The translations under genes and the position numbers were made by a program. Shown here in pieces: positions 8,766 through 17,125 of a DNA stretch of 64,000 bases (positions are counted from its first letter, which is position 1; each line of letters begins with the position of its first letter). Origin of the DNA: Glycomyces artemisiae (GTDB lineage Bacteria; Actinomycetota; Actinomycetes; Mycobacteriales; Micromonosporaceae); the NCBI RefSeq assembly GCF_003002955.1, contig NZ_PVTJ01000002.1, forward strand, positions 372,001 through 436,000, in the 5' to 3' direction. The notes under the pieces were generated by a model, which was not told where the DNA came from, searched no databases, and saw only the letters and a program-made list of their open reading frames with translations.

Positions 8766-10250
8766 ATGAGCGAAGAACCGAAGAACGAGACCGCCGACAA
8801 AGCGACCGCCGACGAGGCCAAGAAGGCCGACAAGCCCGACCCCGTCGACGACCTGAAGACCACCCGCCACACCCTGGGCGACCTCGCGTACACGGCCACC
8901 ACCGGGCGCATCGTGTTCCACGAGGAGGTCACCGAGGACGAGAAGTTCAACGGCCGCAAGCCCAAGGCCGAGGTCTCCATCACGTACTACACCCTCGACG
9001 ACGCCGACGTCACCGAGCGGCCGGTCACCTTCGCCTTCAACGGCGGCCCCGGTTCGTCCTCGATCTGGCTGCACATGGGCCTGCTCGGCCCGCGCCGCGT
9101 CGACTCCGGCGACGCCGGGAACCTCACCCCGCCCCCGTACGGCCTCCTCGACAACGAGGAGACCCTCCTGCGCCACACCGACCTGGTGTTCATCGACCCG
9201 ATCTCCACCGGCTGGTCGCGCGCCGTCGAGGGCGGCAACCCCCGCGACTACCACGGGTTCACCAAGGACATCGAGTCCGTCAGCGAGATCATCCGCCTGT
9301 GGACCACGCGGAACAACCGCTGGCTGTCGCCGAAGTTCCTCATCGGCGAGTCCTACGGCGGCACTCGCGGCGCCGGCATCGCCGAGTACCTCCTCACCCG
9401 GTTCGGCCTGGCCCTCAACGGCGTCATGTTCATCGCCCCGGCGTTCAACATGGAGACGCTGTTCCACACCAGCCGCTCCGACCTGCCCGGCCCGCTGTTC
9501 CTCCCCATGTACGCGGCCACCGCGCACTACCACGGGCTCCATCCCGACCGCGACCTCGACGACCTCGTCGCCGAGGCCCGCGCCTACGCCGACGAGTACC
9601 GCGCGGTCCTCGCCAAGGGCCAGAACCTCGCGCCCGAAGAGCGCGCCGCCGCCGTCGCCAAGATCGCCTCCCTCACCGGCGTCTCCGAGGACTACGTCGA
9701 CGCCGCGAACCTGCGCCTGGAGCACACCCGCTTCTACGCGGAGCTGCTGCGCCACAAGCGACTCGTCACCGGCCGCCTCGACACCCGCTTCACCGGGCCC
9801 GCCGACCACTACACGTACGAGCGGATGCCGTACGACCCGTTCCTCATCGGCACCGACGGGCCGTACACGGCCGCGCTCCAGCACTACGTGCGCACCGAGC
9901 TCGAATACGAGAACGAGCACGTCTACGAGCGGCTCTCGCGCGCCGTGCACCCGTGGTCGTACAAGGAGTTCGAGGGCGAGGCCGTCGACGTCATCGGCAG
10001 GCTCGGCAACGCCATGCGCCTCAACCCGCACATGAAGGTCCACGTCGCCATGGGCCGCTACGACGGCGGCGTCCCCGTCGAGGCCATCGAGTACACCCTC
10101 GACCACCTGGAGATCCCCCTCGAAGCGCGCGCCAGCATCGAGACCAAGACCTACCCGGCCGGCCACATGATGTACGTCCACGAGCCGTCCCGCCTGGCCC
10201 AGTCCGCGGACCTCGCCGACTTCGTCCAGCGCGCCTCCGTCCGAGGCTGA
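8766..10250 (+). CDS. Serine carboxypeptidase, peptidase family S10
   Basis: A 494-residue S10 peptidase, which trims residues from peptide C-termini. The oxyanion segment is FNGGPGSSS (91-99), the nucleophile is Ser196 in GESYGG, and the likely partners are Asp433 (RYDGGVP) and His467 (PAGHMMY). It starts with a charged tail rich in Lys/Glu/Asp and has no signal peptide, so it appears cytosolic, unlike the secreted or lysosomal eukaryotic enzymes. It sits 11 bp after panD and before nadB, breaking up a cofactor block; a link with CoA or NAD metabolism is not evident from sequence. Confidence 0.92.
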   Translation: MSEEPKNETADKATADEAKKADKPDPVDDLKTTRHTLGDLAYTATTGRIVFHEEVTEDEKFNGRKPKAEVSITYYTLDDADVTERPVTFAFNGGPGSSSIWLHMGLLGPRRVDSGDAGNLTPPPYGLLDNEETLLRHTDLVFIDPISTGWSRAVEGGNPRDYHGFTKDIESVSEIIRLWTTRNNRWLSPKFLIGESYGGTRGAGIAEYLLTRFGLALNGVMFIAPAFNMETLFHTSRSDLPGPLFLPMYAATAHYHGLHPDRDLDDLVAEARAYADEYRAVLAKGQNLAPEERAAAVAKIASLTGVSEDYVDAANLRLEHTRFYAELLRHKRLVTGRLDTRFTGPADHYTYERMPYDPFLIGTDGPYTAALQHYVRTELEYENEHVYERLSRAVHPWSYKEFEGEAVDVIGRLGNAMRLNPHMKVHVAMGRYDGGVPVEAIEYTLDHLEIPLEARASIETKTYPAGHMMYVHEPSRLAQSADLADFVQRASVRG

Positions 10251-10273
10251 CCCCACCCGTGACCACCGCGAAC

Positions 10274-10318
10274 CCGGGCCCGGCCTGCACCGCCACCAGC
10301 GGCACAGGCCGGGCCCGG
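10274..10318 (+). terminator. GC-rich hairpin after the S10 peptidase gene
   Basis: Perfect 14-bp arms at 10274-10287 and 10305-10318 with a 17-base loop, 24 bp after the stop codon. It probably ends the DUF2520-panC-panD-peptidase transcript. Confidence 0.6.
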
Positions 10319-10323
10319 CGCTC

Positions 10324-10484
10324 CTGTCGCACCCCTCGGGCACGCTTGAAAGCGGGGGCGCCTGCGAACCGGCGAATCACTCACATTCCCGACTGCGGGG
10401 CCTGGCTACAACACCGCTGTCACACCCCCAAGGCACCTTTGAAAGCGGGGGCGCCAGCGAACCCGCGAATCCTTCGCATTCCCG
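10324..10484. repeat. Two direct copies of a 68-bp imperfect repeat, period 93 bp
   Basis: Copies lie at 10324-10391 and 10417-10484. They differ at about 11 of 68 positions (roughly 84% identical), with no indel. The best conserved core is TTGAAAGCGGGGGCGCC followed by GCGAACC and GCGAAT, ending in CATTCCCG. The copies are separated by a 25-bp unrelated spacer. I see no reading frame across them. Confidence 0.8.
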
Positions 10485-10629
10485 CCCGTCTGTGTGACGC
10501 GATCGTCACGTCCGCTGGCGCGGAGGCGCCCCGTGAGGGCACAGTTGATCCGAACCGCGCGCCCGTCGGCGCGCACACCGAGCGGGTCCCCGGGCGACCG
10601 GGCCGACCCGGCTAGAAGGGCGACGGCAC

Positions 10630-12423
10630 GTGCCACCCGTGTTCACTGGGCCGGAGGCCGGGGCGCTCCCGCACCTGCCCCGCCTGCCGCGGCGGCTGCG
10701 CGCCGCCGCGCCGTCATGGACCGAGACGACCGACGTGTGCGTCATCGGCTCCGGCGTCGCCGGGCTCACCTGCGCGCTCAACCTGCGGCAGGCCGGATTC
10801 CACGTCACCGTCGTCACCAAGGTCCACATCGACGACGGCTCCACCCGCTGGGCGCAGGGCGGCGTCGCCGCCGTGCTCGACCCGCACGACACCCCCGAGG
10901 CGCACGCCCGCGACACCCAGATCGCCGGCGTCGGCCTCTGCGACCCCGCGGCCGTCGACGTCACCGTCACCGAGGGCCCCGAACGCATCGCCGACCTCAT
11001 CCACCTCGGCACCGAGTTCGACCGCGACCCCGACGGATCACTCCAGCTCACCCGCGAAGGCGGCCACCGCGCCCGAAGGATCGTCCACGCCGGCGGCGAC
11101 GCCACCGGCGCCGAGATCCAGCGCGCACTCCACGCCGCGGTCCTGCGCGACCCGTGGATCCGCATCATCGAGAACGCCATGGTCCTCGACCTGCTCACCG
11201 ACGCCCGCGGCCACGCGGCCGGGGTGAGCCTCCACGTCCTCGGCGAGGGCGTCGAGCACGGCGTCGGCGGCGTCGAGGCCCGCGCGGTCGTGCTCGCCAC
11301 CGGCGGCCTCGGTCAGATCTTCCAGTCGACCACCAACCCCTCCGTGTCCATCGGCGACGGCGTGGCGCTGGCGCTGCGGGCCGGTGCGACCGTGACCGAC
11401 CTGGAGTTCGTCCAGTTCCACCCGACGTCCCTGTACGTCGCAGGCGTCCAAGGCCTGCGCGGTCGGCCCGGCGCCTCCGGCCCCGGCGGCGGCACCAAGG
11501 CCGGAAGCCCCGAACTCGGTCCCGACGGTATCCCCGGGGACCGACACTTCCAGGACGCGCACGCGGTCCGCGTCGACCAGCAGCCGCTCATCTCCGAGGC
11601 GCTCCGCGGCGAAGGCGCGTACCTCCGCGACTTCACCGGCGACCGGTTCATGGTCGGCCGCCACGAGCTCGCCGAGCTCGCGCCCCGCGACGTCGTCGCC
11701 AAGGCCATCACCAACCGCATGATCGCCGAAGGCAAGCCGCACATGTGGCTCGACGCCCGCCACCTCGGCCGCGACATGCTGGAGCACCGGTTCCCGACGA
11801 TCACCGCGTCGTGCCGCGCCATCGGCGTCGACCCCGTGAGCGACATGATCCCCGTCGCCCCCGCCGCCCACTACTCCTCCGGCGGCGTGCGCACCGACCT
11901 GCACGGGCGCACCAGCGTCCCCGGCCTCTACGCCGCCGGGGAGGCCGCCTGCACCGGCCTGCACGGCGCCAACCGGCTCGCCTCCAACTCGCTGCTCGAA
12001 GCGCTCGTGTTCGCGCAGCGCATCGCCGACGACCTCGCCGAGCGCAAGCCGAGCCCCGGCGTCCCCGAGCTCCCCGAGGGCGAGGGCACCGTCTGCTCCA
12101 CGACCTCCCGCGCGCCCCTCCAGGAGGCGATGACGAAAGGCGCGGGCGTGCTCCGCTCCGAATCGTCACTGGAGGCCACCGCGGCATCGCTCACGGCATT
12201 GGGGGACAATGTGTCCGGACGTCCGCGACCGGCCACATGGGAGGCAACCAACCTGCTGACCGTGGCGGCCGCCGTCACTGCCGCGGCACACCGCCGCCGC
12301 GAGACCCGAGGCAGCCACTGGCGCGAGGACCACCCCGACGCCGCCGACGCCTGGCTCGGCCACCTGTGCCTGTCCATCAGCTCCGACGGGGAGCTCGAAA
12401 CCACCTGGGAGCCCATCAGATGA
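10630..12423 (+). CDS. nadB: L-aspartate oxidase, with an internal insertion
   Basis: Oxidises L-aspartate to iminoaspartate, the first step of de novo NAD synthesis. The 597-residue product has the FAD-binding GSGVAG (40-45), STRWAQGGVA, FVQFHPTSLY (260-269), LISEALRGEGA (320-330) and the C-terminal GLHGANRLASNSLLEALVF. It starts with GTG; AGAAGGG lies 9 bases upstream, and no better ATG is in frame. Between FHPTSLYV and QQPLISEA there are about 45 extra residues (271-317), rich in Gly, Pro and Ser, where known members have a short loop. The stop overlaps nadC. Confidence 0.95.
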   Translation: MPPVFTGPEAGALPHLPRLPRRLRAAAPSWTETTDVCVIGSGVAGLTCALNLRQAGFHVTVVTKVHIDDGSTRWAQGGVAAVLDPHDTPEAHARDTQIAGVGLCDPAAVDVTVTEGPERIADLIHLGTEFDRDPDGSLQLTREGGHRARRIVHAGGDATGAEIQRALHAAVLRDPWIRIIENAMVLDLLTDARGHAAGVSLHVLGEGVEHGVGGVEARAVVLATGGLGQIFQSTTNPSVSIGDGVALALRAGATVTDLEFVQFHPTSLYVAGVQGLRGRPGASGPGGGTKAGSPELGPDGIPGDRHFQDAHAVRVDQQPLISEALRGEGAYLRDFTGDRFMVGRHELAELAPRDVVAKAITNRMIAEGKPHMWLDARHLGRDMLEHRFPTITASCRAIGVDPVSDMIPVAPAAHYSSGGVRTDLHGRTSVPGLYAAGEAACTGLHGANRLASNSLLEALVFAQRIADDLAERKPSPGVPELPEGEGTVCSTTSRAPLQEAMTKGAGVLRSESSLEATAASLTALGDNVSGRPRPATWEATNLLTVAAAVTAAAHRRRETRGSHWREDHPDAADAWLGHLCLSISSDGELETTWEPIR

Positions 12424-13319
12424 GCAGATTCGCCGAAGTCCCCGGCGGGGCCGGACTGGACGAGCGGCTGCTCGCCTGCCGCCTCGACCCCGAGGACGTG
12501 TACGTCGCCGTCCAGGACTACCTGGACGAGGACCTCTCCCACGCGCGCCGCGACGTGACCTCAGAGTCGATCTTCGGCCCCGAGCACACCTCCACCGTGG
12601 CCGTCACCGCCCGCGCCGACGGGCTCCTCGCGGGCCTCCCGGTCGCCCACGCGGTCTTCCACGCCATGCCCGGGGACGTCGAGTTCACCTACCTCGCAAA
12701 GGAAGGCGCGCGCATCCGCGCCGGGCAGGTCCTCGCCCGCGTCACCGGCCCCACCCGCTCGCTCCTCGCGGCCGAGCGCACCGCCCTGAACCTGCTGTGC
12801 CGCATCAGCGGCGTCGCCACCCACACCCGCCGCTTCGCCGACGTCCTCGCCGACTGGCACACCACCGTCCTCGACACCCGCAAGACCACGCCGGGCCTGC
12901 GCGCCTTCGAGAAGTACGCGGTCCGCGCCGGAGGCGGCGACAACAAGCGCATGGGCCTGTACGACGTCGCCATGATCAAGGACAACCACAAGGAGGCTGC
13001 GGGCTCGATCACCGAGGCGTTCAACGCGGTCCGCTCCGCCGAGCCCGATGTGGACGTCCAGGTCGAGGTCGAGACCATCGAGGAGGCCCTCGAAGCGGTC
13101 GCCGCCGGAGCCGTGTTCCTCCTGTGCGACAACATGAGCCCCAAGGAGCTCGCCGAGGTCGTCGAAGCGGTCGGCGAGCGCGCCGAGCTGGAGGCCACCG
13201 GCACCATCACCCTCGACAGCGCGGTCGACTACGCCGCCACCGGCGTCGACTACATCTCCGTGGGCGCGCTGACGCACTCTTCGCCCATTCTGGACATCGG
13301 CCTGGACTTCGAGGAGTAG
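12420..13319 (+). CDS. nadC: Nicotinate-nucleotide diphosphorylase (carboxylating)
   Basis: Quinolinate phosphoribosyltransferase: quinolinate plus PRPP gives nicotinate mononucleotide and CO2. The 299-residue protein shows DTRKTTPGLR, KYAVRAGGGDNKRMGL and MIKDNH, which form the substrate site, then VQVEVET and LLCDNM in the barrel strands, and ISVGALTHS at the end. It overlaps nadB by ATGA and ends 2 bp before coaX, so nadB-nadC-coaX form one operon. nadA, the quinolinate synthase, is not in this window. Confidence 0.96.
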   Translation: MSRFAEVPGGAGLDERLLACRLDPEDVYVAVQDYLDEDLSHARRDVTSESIFGPEHTSTVAVTARADGLLAGLPVAHAVFHAMPGDVEFTYLAKEGARIRAGQVLARVTGPTRSLLAAERTALNLLCRISGVATHTRRFADVLADWHTTVLDTRKTTPGLRAFEKYAVRAGGGDNKRMGLYDVAMIKDNHKEAAGSITEAFNAVRSAEPDVDVQVEVETIEEALEAVAAGAVFLLCDNMSPKELAEVVEAVGERAELEATGTITLDSAVDYAATGVDYISVGALTHSSPILDIGLDFEE

Positions 13320-13321
13320 CC

Positions 13322-14083
13322 GTGCTGCTGTGCGTCGACATCGGGAACACGAACACGGTCCTGGCCGTGTTCGACGGCGAGACCCTCAAGCACTCGTGGC
13401 GGATCCGCACCGACCCGCACGCCACCGCCGACGAGCTGGGCCTGACGTTCCGGGCCCTCCTCGACGGCGACGGCGTCGACCTCTCGGGGATAGCGCTGTC
13501 GTCCACGGTGCCGCAGCAGGGCGCCGAGGTCGCGAAGATGGCGCAGCGGTACTACCCGCACGCGCGCCTCGTCCAGATCGCGCCGGGCGTGAAGACCGGT
13601 GTGCGCCTGAGCATCGACAACCCGCGCGAGGCCGGGCCCGACCGCATCGCGAACACATACGCGGCGTTCCACCTCTACGGCGGGCCGTGCATCACCGTCG
13701 ACTTCGGAACGTCGACGAACATCGACGTGATCTCCGATGCGGGCGACTTCCTCGGCGGCGCGTTCGCTCCGGGCATCGAGATCTCCATCGACGCGCTCGC
13801 CTCGCGGGCCGCGAACCTGCTGAAGATCCCGCTCGTGAAGCCGCGCAGCGTCATCGGCAAGAACACCGTGGAGTGCCTCCAGTCCGGCATGGTCTACGGC
13901 ACTGCGGCGCAAGTGGACGGCCTGGTCCGCCGCATCACCGCCGAGCTGGGCGGCGAGGTCAGGGCGGTCGTCGCCACCGGCGGCCTCGCGCCCGTGGTCA
14001 TCGAGCAGTGCGAGACCATCACCCACTACGAGCCGAACCTGACCCTGCACGGGCTCAGGATGATCTGGGACCGCAACGCCTGA
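13322..14083 (+). CDS. coaX: Type III pantothenate kinase
   Basis: Phosphorylates pantothenate, the first committed step to CoA. The 253-residue protein has the phosphate-binding DIGNTNT (6-12), the GPDRIAN segment with the catalytic Asp, and the DFGTSTN strand. The start is GTG at 13322, two bases after the nadC stop, and gives the family N-terminus MLLCVDIGNT. Type III enzymes need a monovalent cation and are not feedback-inhibited by CoA. The position links pantothenate synthesis a few kb upstream with its use. Confidence 0.95.
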   Translation: MLLCVDIGNTNTVLAVFDGETLKHSWRIRTDPHATADELGLTFRALLDGDGVDLSGIALSSTVPQQGAEVAKMAQRYYPHARLVQIAPGVKTGVRLSIDNPREAGPDRIANTYAAFHLYGGPCITVDFGTSTNIDVISDAGDFLGGAFAPGIEISIDALASRAANLLKIPLVKPRSVIGKNTVECLQSGMVYGTAAQVDGLVRRITAELGGEVRAVVATGGLAPVVIEQCETITHYEPNLTLHGLRMIWDRNA

Positions 14084-14110
14084 CCGCCAAGGGCGCTGCG
14101 GTCCCGGGCG

Positions 14111-15253
14111 TCACTGCTGCTGCTGGCTCTCCGGCGGCGCGGGGTCCTGGGTCGCCGCGGGGGCGCCCTTCATGCCGCCCTTCGCGCCGGTCATCGGGTA
14201 GCCGCCGATGATCTTCGCGATGCTCTTGCCTTCGGTGATCTCGTGCCCCTTGAAGGTCATCTGCGGGATGACCTTGCTGTCGTAGATCGGCTTGAGGCCG
14301 CCGGTGCCGGGGATGTTGCCCGAGCCCCACGGGCTGCGCAGCGTCTTGTAGATCTCGGCGCCGTTGTCGCCCTGCGTCCCCGTCATCTTGCCGAAGCCCT
14401 TGGTGTTCTTGCCGGCCGCGATCGCGGCCTCCTGCTGGTCGAGGGCCTTGCGGTTGTAGGCGATGTTCTTGTAGCCGGTCTTGACGTACCCCTTCATGCC
14501 GAGGTTCGACACGGCCTTGCCCGCGTCGTCGAGCGACCCGGCGACCTTCGGGAAGCGGCCCGCGAGCTTCGACATCGCGTTGCCGAGCTTCGCGAGGTGC
14601 GTCATGATCTTCGCGATCTGGACGAGCGCGTCGGCGATGACGCCGGAGATCATGGCCGCGAACGACCCGCCGAAGGTGAACCACGAGGCCGCCAGCGCCG
14701 CGAGTGCGTACATGACGGCGCGGGCCACGAACTCGCAGATGACCTCCAGGATGATCGCGCGGGTGACCGCGGTCCAGATCCCCATGACCTCCATGTACTT
14801 CGCGATGCTCCCGGAGGCCGAGCCCGCGGCGCGGATCGCGGCCTCGAAGTCGGCGAGGCGGTCGCGGTAGGCGTCGGCGGCGTCGCCGGTCCAGTCGGCG
14901 ACGGTGCCCGCGTCGCCGACGAGGTCGGTGGCGGCCTGGTCGAGGGCGGCCTCGATGTTCTTCCAGGTGTCCTTGGTGGCGTTGATGGACGTGGGGTCGC
15001 CCGCGAGGATCTCCAGGAAGTCGCGCAGCGGCCCGACGTGCTCGATGAGGAACCCGACGCCCGCTTTCGCGAACCCCATGAGCGGGTTGAGGACCATGCC
15101 GATGATGTCGAGGGCCATCACGGTGCCGTTGAGGCCCTTTTCGAGGTCGGTCTCGGAGTTCGCGAGGAGCTGGGCGCTGTGGAGGGCCTTCGCGCCGGTG
15201 AAGGTCCCGGCGCCGGGGACGGACTTGTCGGGGTTGACGATGAGGTCGTTCAT
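14111..15253 (-). CDS. WXG-type putative type VII secretion effector
   Basis: A 380-residue protein, third gene of a cassette. The N-terminal helical half ends in a WTGDAADAYRDRL stretch (W121-x-G123), the WXG turn of type VII substrates. Hydrophobic helices follow at about 158-190 and 195-215. The C-terminal ~150 residues are basic, Gly/Lys-rich and unlike anything I recognise (GYVKTGYKNIAYN, KSIAKIIGGYPM), ending in a Gln tail. I chose ATG 15253, which shares ATGA with the preceding gene; the longer frame upstream only shadows that gene. It is probably exported by an ESX-like system; a toxin role for the C-terminus is inference. No immunity gene is obvious downstream, since coaX converges 27 bp away. 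Confidence 0.75.
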   Translation of the reverse strand: MNDLIVNPDKSVPGAGTFTGAKALHSAQLLANSETDLEKGLNGTVMALDIIGMVLNPLMGFAKAGVGFLIEHVGPLRDFLEILAGDPTSINATKDTWKNIEAALDQAATDLVGDAGTVADWTGDAADAYRDRLADFEAAIRAAGSASGSIAKYMEVMGIWTAVTRAIILEVICEFVARAVMYALAALAASWFTFGGSFAAMISGVIADALVQIAKIMTHLAKLGNAMSKLAGRFPKVAGSLDDAGKAVSNLGMKGYVKTGYKNIAYNRKALDQQEAAIAAGKNTKGFGKMTGTQGDNGAEIYKTLRSPWGSGNIPGTGGLKPIYDSKVIPQMTFKGHEITEGKSIAKIIGGYPMTGAKGGMKGAPAATQDPAPPESQQQQ

Positions 15254-15582
15254 GGCTGCTCCGTCTCGCTGGTGAACTCGTTGAACGTCTGGGCGACCGC
15301 GTCGTCGTTGTCGTGGTACGCCTGGCCGGTCTCCTTGATCTGCGCGGCGAGTTCCTCGGTGCCGTCGACGGCGAGGCCGAGGGCTTCGACGGCCTTGTTC
15401 TTGAGGTCGGCGGCGCCGCCCGCGAACGGCAGGTTGACGATGCCGAAGTCGAGGAGGTCGCCGTAGCCCTTCTGCTGCGCGGCGTCGGCGGCCTGCGCCA
15501 CCCGGTCGACCACTTTGGACTTGATGCCTGCGGCGTGGTTCTCGAACGCCTCGGCCGACGGGATCTGATTGCTGTTCTGCAC
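15250..15582 (-). CDS. EspC/DUF2580-like small ESX-associated protein
   Basis: A 110-residue all-helical protein. The N-terminal helix (AEAFENHAAGIKSKVVDRVAQAAD) and the C-terminal part (GTEELAAQIKETGQAYHDNDDAVAQTF) resemble small EspC-type proteins that accompany type VII effectors and probably pair with them as a helical hairpin. It overlaps the effector gene by ATGA and follows the YbaB gene by 5 bp. The family assignment is by pattern, so moderate. Confidence 0.65.
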   Translation of the reverse strand: MQNSNQIPSAEAFENHAAGIKSKVVDRVAQAADAAQQKGYGDLLDFGIVNLPFAGGAADLKNKAVEALGLAVDGTEELAAQIKETGQAYHDNDDAVAQTFNEFTSETEQP

Positions 15583-15587
15583 GGCGG

Positions 15588-15944
15588 CTACACCTCGGGG
15601 CGGTTCGCTCTGACCTGGCTGACGATCTCGCTGTCCTCGCCGAAGACATCGGCGAGAGCCCGGGTGGAGTTGTCCCCGGCCTGGATCGCGGCCTGGTCGT
15701 AGACCTCTTTGATCATGGCGGCGAGGGTCCGGGGGGTGAGGGTGGAGGCTTGGCTGCTGAGGTGGATCTCCTGGAGGGCGCCGCCCGCGCCGACCTTGAT
15801 GCGCACTTCGCCGTTCTCGGACTTGGCGGTGGCGGTGGCGGCCTCAAGGGCCTCGTCGAGGCTGGACGCCTTCTGCGCCATGGCGGTTATGCGGGCCTCG
15901 AAATCCCGCAGGAATCCTTCTGGGTCTTCGAACACGGAGGGCAT
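15588..15944 (-). CDS. YbaB/EbfC-family protein
   Basis: A 118-residue protein of the YbaB/EbfC fold: N-terminal helix, then three strands (GEVRIKVGAGGALQEIHLSS), then a C-terminal helix. Classical YbaB binds DNA as a dimer; here it starts a type VII effector cassette, as YbaB-like genes often do in actinobacteria, so a chaperone or regulatory job is likelier than nucleoid packing. The gene order YbaB-EspC-like-WXG effector recurs at 62360 onward. Confidence 0.75.
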   Translation of the reverse strand: MPSVFEDPEGFLRDFEARITAMAQKASSLDEALEAATATAKSENGEVRIKVGAGGALQEIHLSSQASTLTPRTLAAMIKEVYDQAAIQAGDNSTRALADVFGEDSEIVSQVRANRPEV

Positions 15945-16112
15945 GTTCCCCGCACCTTTCTCGAAGCAGGCTGGTGACGGCGTGAACGTAGCGGCCGCGG
16001 GTTACGGGCCGGTGCGCTTCGCGGGGCTTCGGGCGGGCGAGGGCGGGGCGCGGTCGGGGTTGGCCTGGAACGCTTCTGCAAGATTTCTTTATGGAAATGC
16101 AATCTCCGCTGA

Positions 16113-16158
16113 CGCGCGTGCGGGGCCGCCCCGATTTCGGGGCGGCCCCGCACGCGCG
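16113..16158 (-). terminator. 22-bp perfect inverted repeat downstream of ispE
   Basis: Arms 16113-16134 and 16137-16158 are perfectly complementary, very GC-rich, with a 2-base centre. It is 24 bp after the ispE stop, on the same strand, and upstream of the YbaB cassette. It probably ends the prfC-rsmA-ispE transcript and insulates the cassette. Confidence 0.8.
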
Positions 16159-16182
16159 GAACGGGTCTCGGGCGGCCGTGTT

Positions 16183-17115
16183 TCAGGCGGCGGGGCCGGG
16201 GACGGGGCCGTGGGCGAGGTGGACGCTTCTGGCGCCGCCGCGCATCCGGATGCGCCGGGCGAGGGCCACGGCGTGCTTGACGTCGTTGGCGAGGAACAGG
16301 ATCGTCGGCCCCGAGCCGGAGACGTGCGCGGTGAGGGCGCCCTCTTCGAGGCCGCCGTGCATGAGCGAGGCGAGCTGCGGGCGCAAGCTCACGGCCGCGG
16401 CCTCCATGTCGTTGACGAGGAGGCGCGCGAGCGAGTCGGCGTCGGCGCCGGACTCGAAGGCCCGCACGATCTGGTCCACATCGGAGGAGTAGCGGCCGAT
16501 GCCGTCCTCGCGGAGCCGGTCGACCTCCTTGTAGCACTCGGGGGTCGAGATCTGCGTGTCCGTGGTCGCCACGACCCAGTGCCAGGTCCCCTTGGCGTCC
16601 ACCGGGGTCAGCTCCTCGCCGCGGCCGGTGCCGATCGCGGTGCCGCCCTTGAGGCAGAACGGCACGTCGGAGCCGAGCCCCGCGGCGAGCCGGTGCAGCT
16701 CGGCGTCCCCGATCTCCACGTCCCACAGCCGCGAGCAGGCGATGAGCGCGCCGGCCGCGTCCGCGGAGCCCCCCGCGAGGCCCCCGGCGACGGGGATGCG
16801 CTTGTTCAAGTGCAGCTTGACGTCAGGTTCGATCCCGGCGTACAGGGCGACGAGCTTCGCGGCCTTGTGCGCGAGGTTCGCCTCGCCGGTGGGCAGCTCC
16901 CCGGCGCCCTCCCCGGAGATGGTGACCTCGATGCCCGGCTCGCCGCGCCGCTCCGCGGTCACGGTGTCGTGCAGCGAGATCGCCTGGTACACCGTGGACA
17001 GTGCATGGTAGCCGTCGGCGCGGGCGTCCCCGACGCCCAAGTGCGGGTTGATCTTGGCGGGGACGTCGACGGAAACGCCGACCGGCGGTGCGGCCGGCGC
17101 GGTCTGTCCGGTCAT
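16183..17115 (-). CDS. ispE: 4-diphosphocytidyl-2-C-methyl-D-erythritol kinase
   Basis: GHMP kinase of the MEP isoprenoid pathway; phosphorylates the 2-hydroxyl of CDP-ME. The 310-residue protein has the AKINPHL segment with catalytic Lys21, the glycine-rich ATP loop PVAGGLAGGSADAAGAL (from residue 108), GSDVPFC with the catalytic Asp, and the C-terminal SGSGPT motif. It starts 10 bp after the rsmA stop, forming an rsmA-ispE pair as in many actinobacteria. Confidence 0.95.
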   Translation of the reverse strand: MTGQTAPAAPPVGVSVDVPAKINPHLGVGDARADGYHALSTVYQAISLHDTVTAERRGEPGIEVTISGEGAGELPTGEANLAHKAAKLVALYAGIEPDVKLHLNKRIPVAGGLAGGSADAAGALIACSRLWDVEIGDAELHRLAAGLGSDVPFCLKGGTAIGTGRGEELTPVDAKGTWHWVVATTDTQISTPECYKEVDRLREDGIGRYSSDVDQIVRAFESGADADSLARLLVNDMEAAAVSLRPQLASLMHGGLEEGALTAHVSGSGPTILFLANDVKHAVALARRIRMRGGARSVHLAHGPVPGPAA

Positions 17116-17125
17116 TCAGGCCTCC

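Larger units (their letters stand above)
10251..10629. other. 379-bp gap between S10 peptidase and nadB
   Basis: No convincing gene. It contains the terminator hairpin (10274-10318), two copies of a 68-bp repeat (10324-10391 and 10417-10484), and the region that must hold the nadB promoter. AGAAGGG at 10614-10620 is the nadB ribosome binding site. Confidence 0.7.

Noticed and set aside
10324-10484. Insertion sequence ends
   Set aside because: The two copies are in the same orientation, no transposase frame lies between them, and there is no target duplication.
14111-15944. A complete type VII secretion locus
   Set aside because: Only substrate-type proteins and YbaB companion are present; no ATPase, membrane channel or protease in the window.
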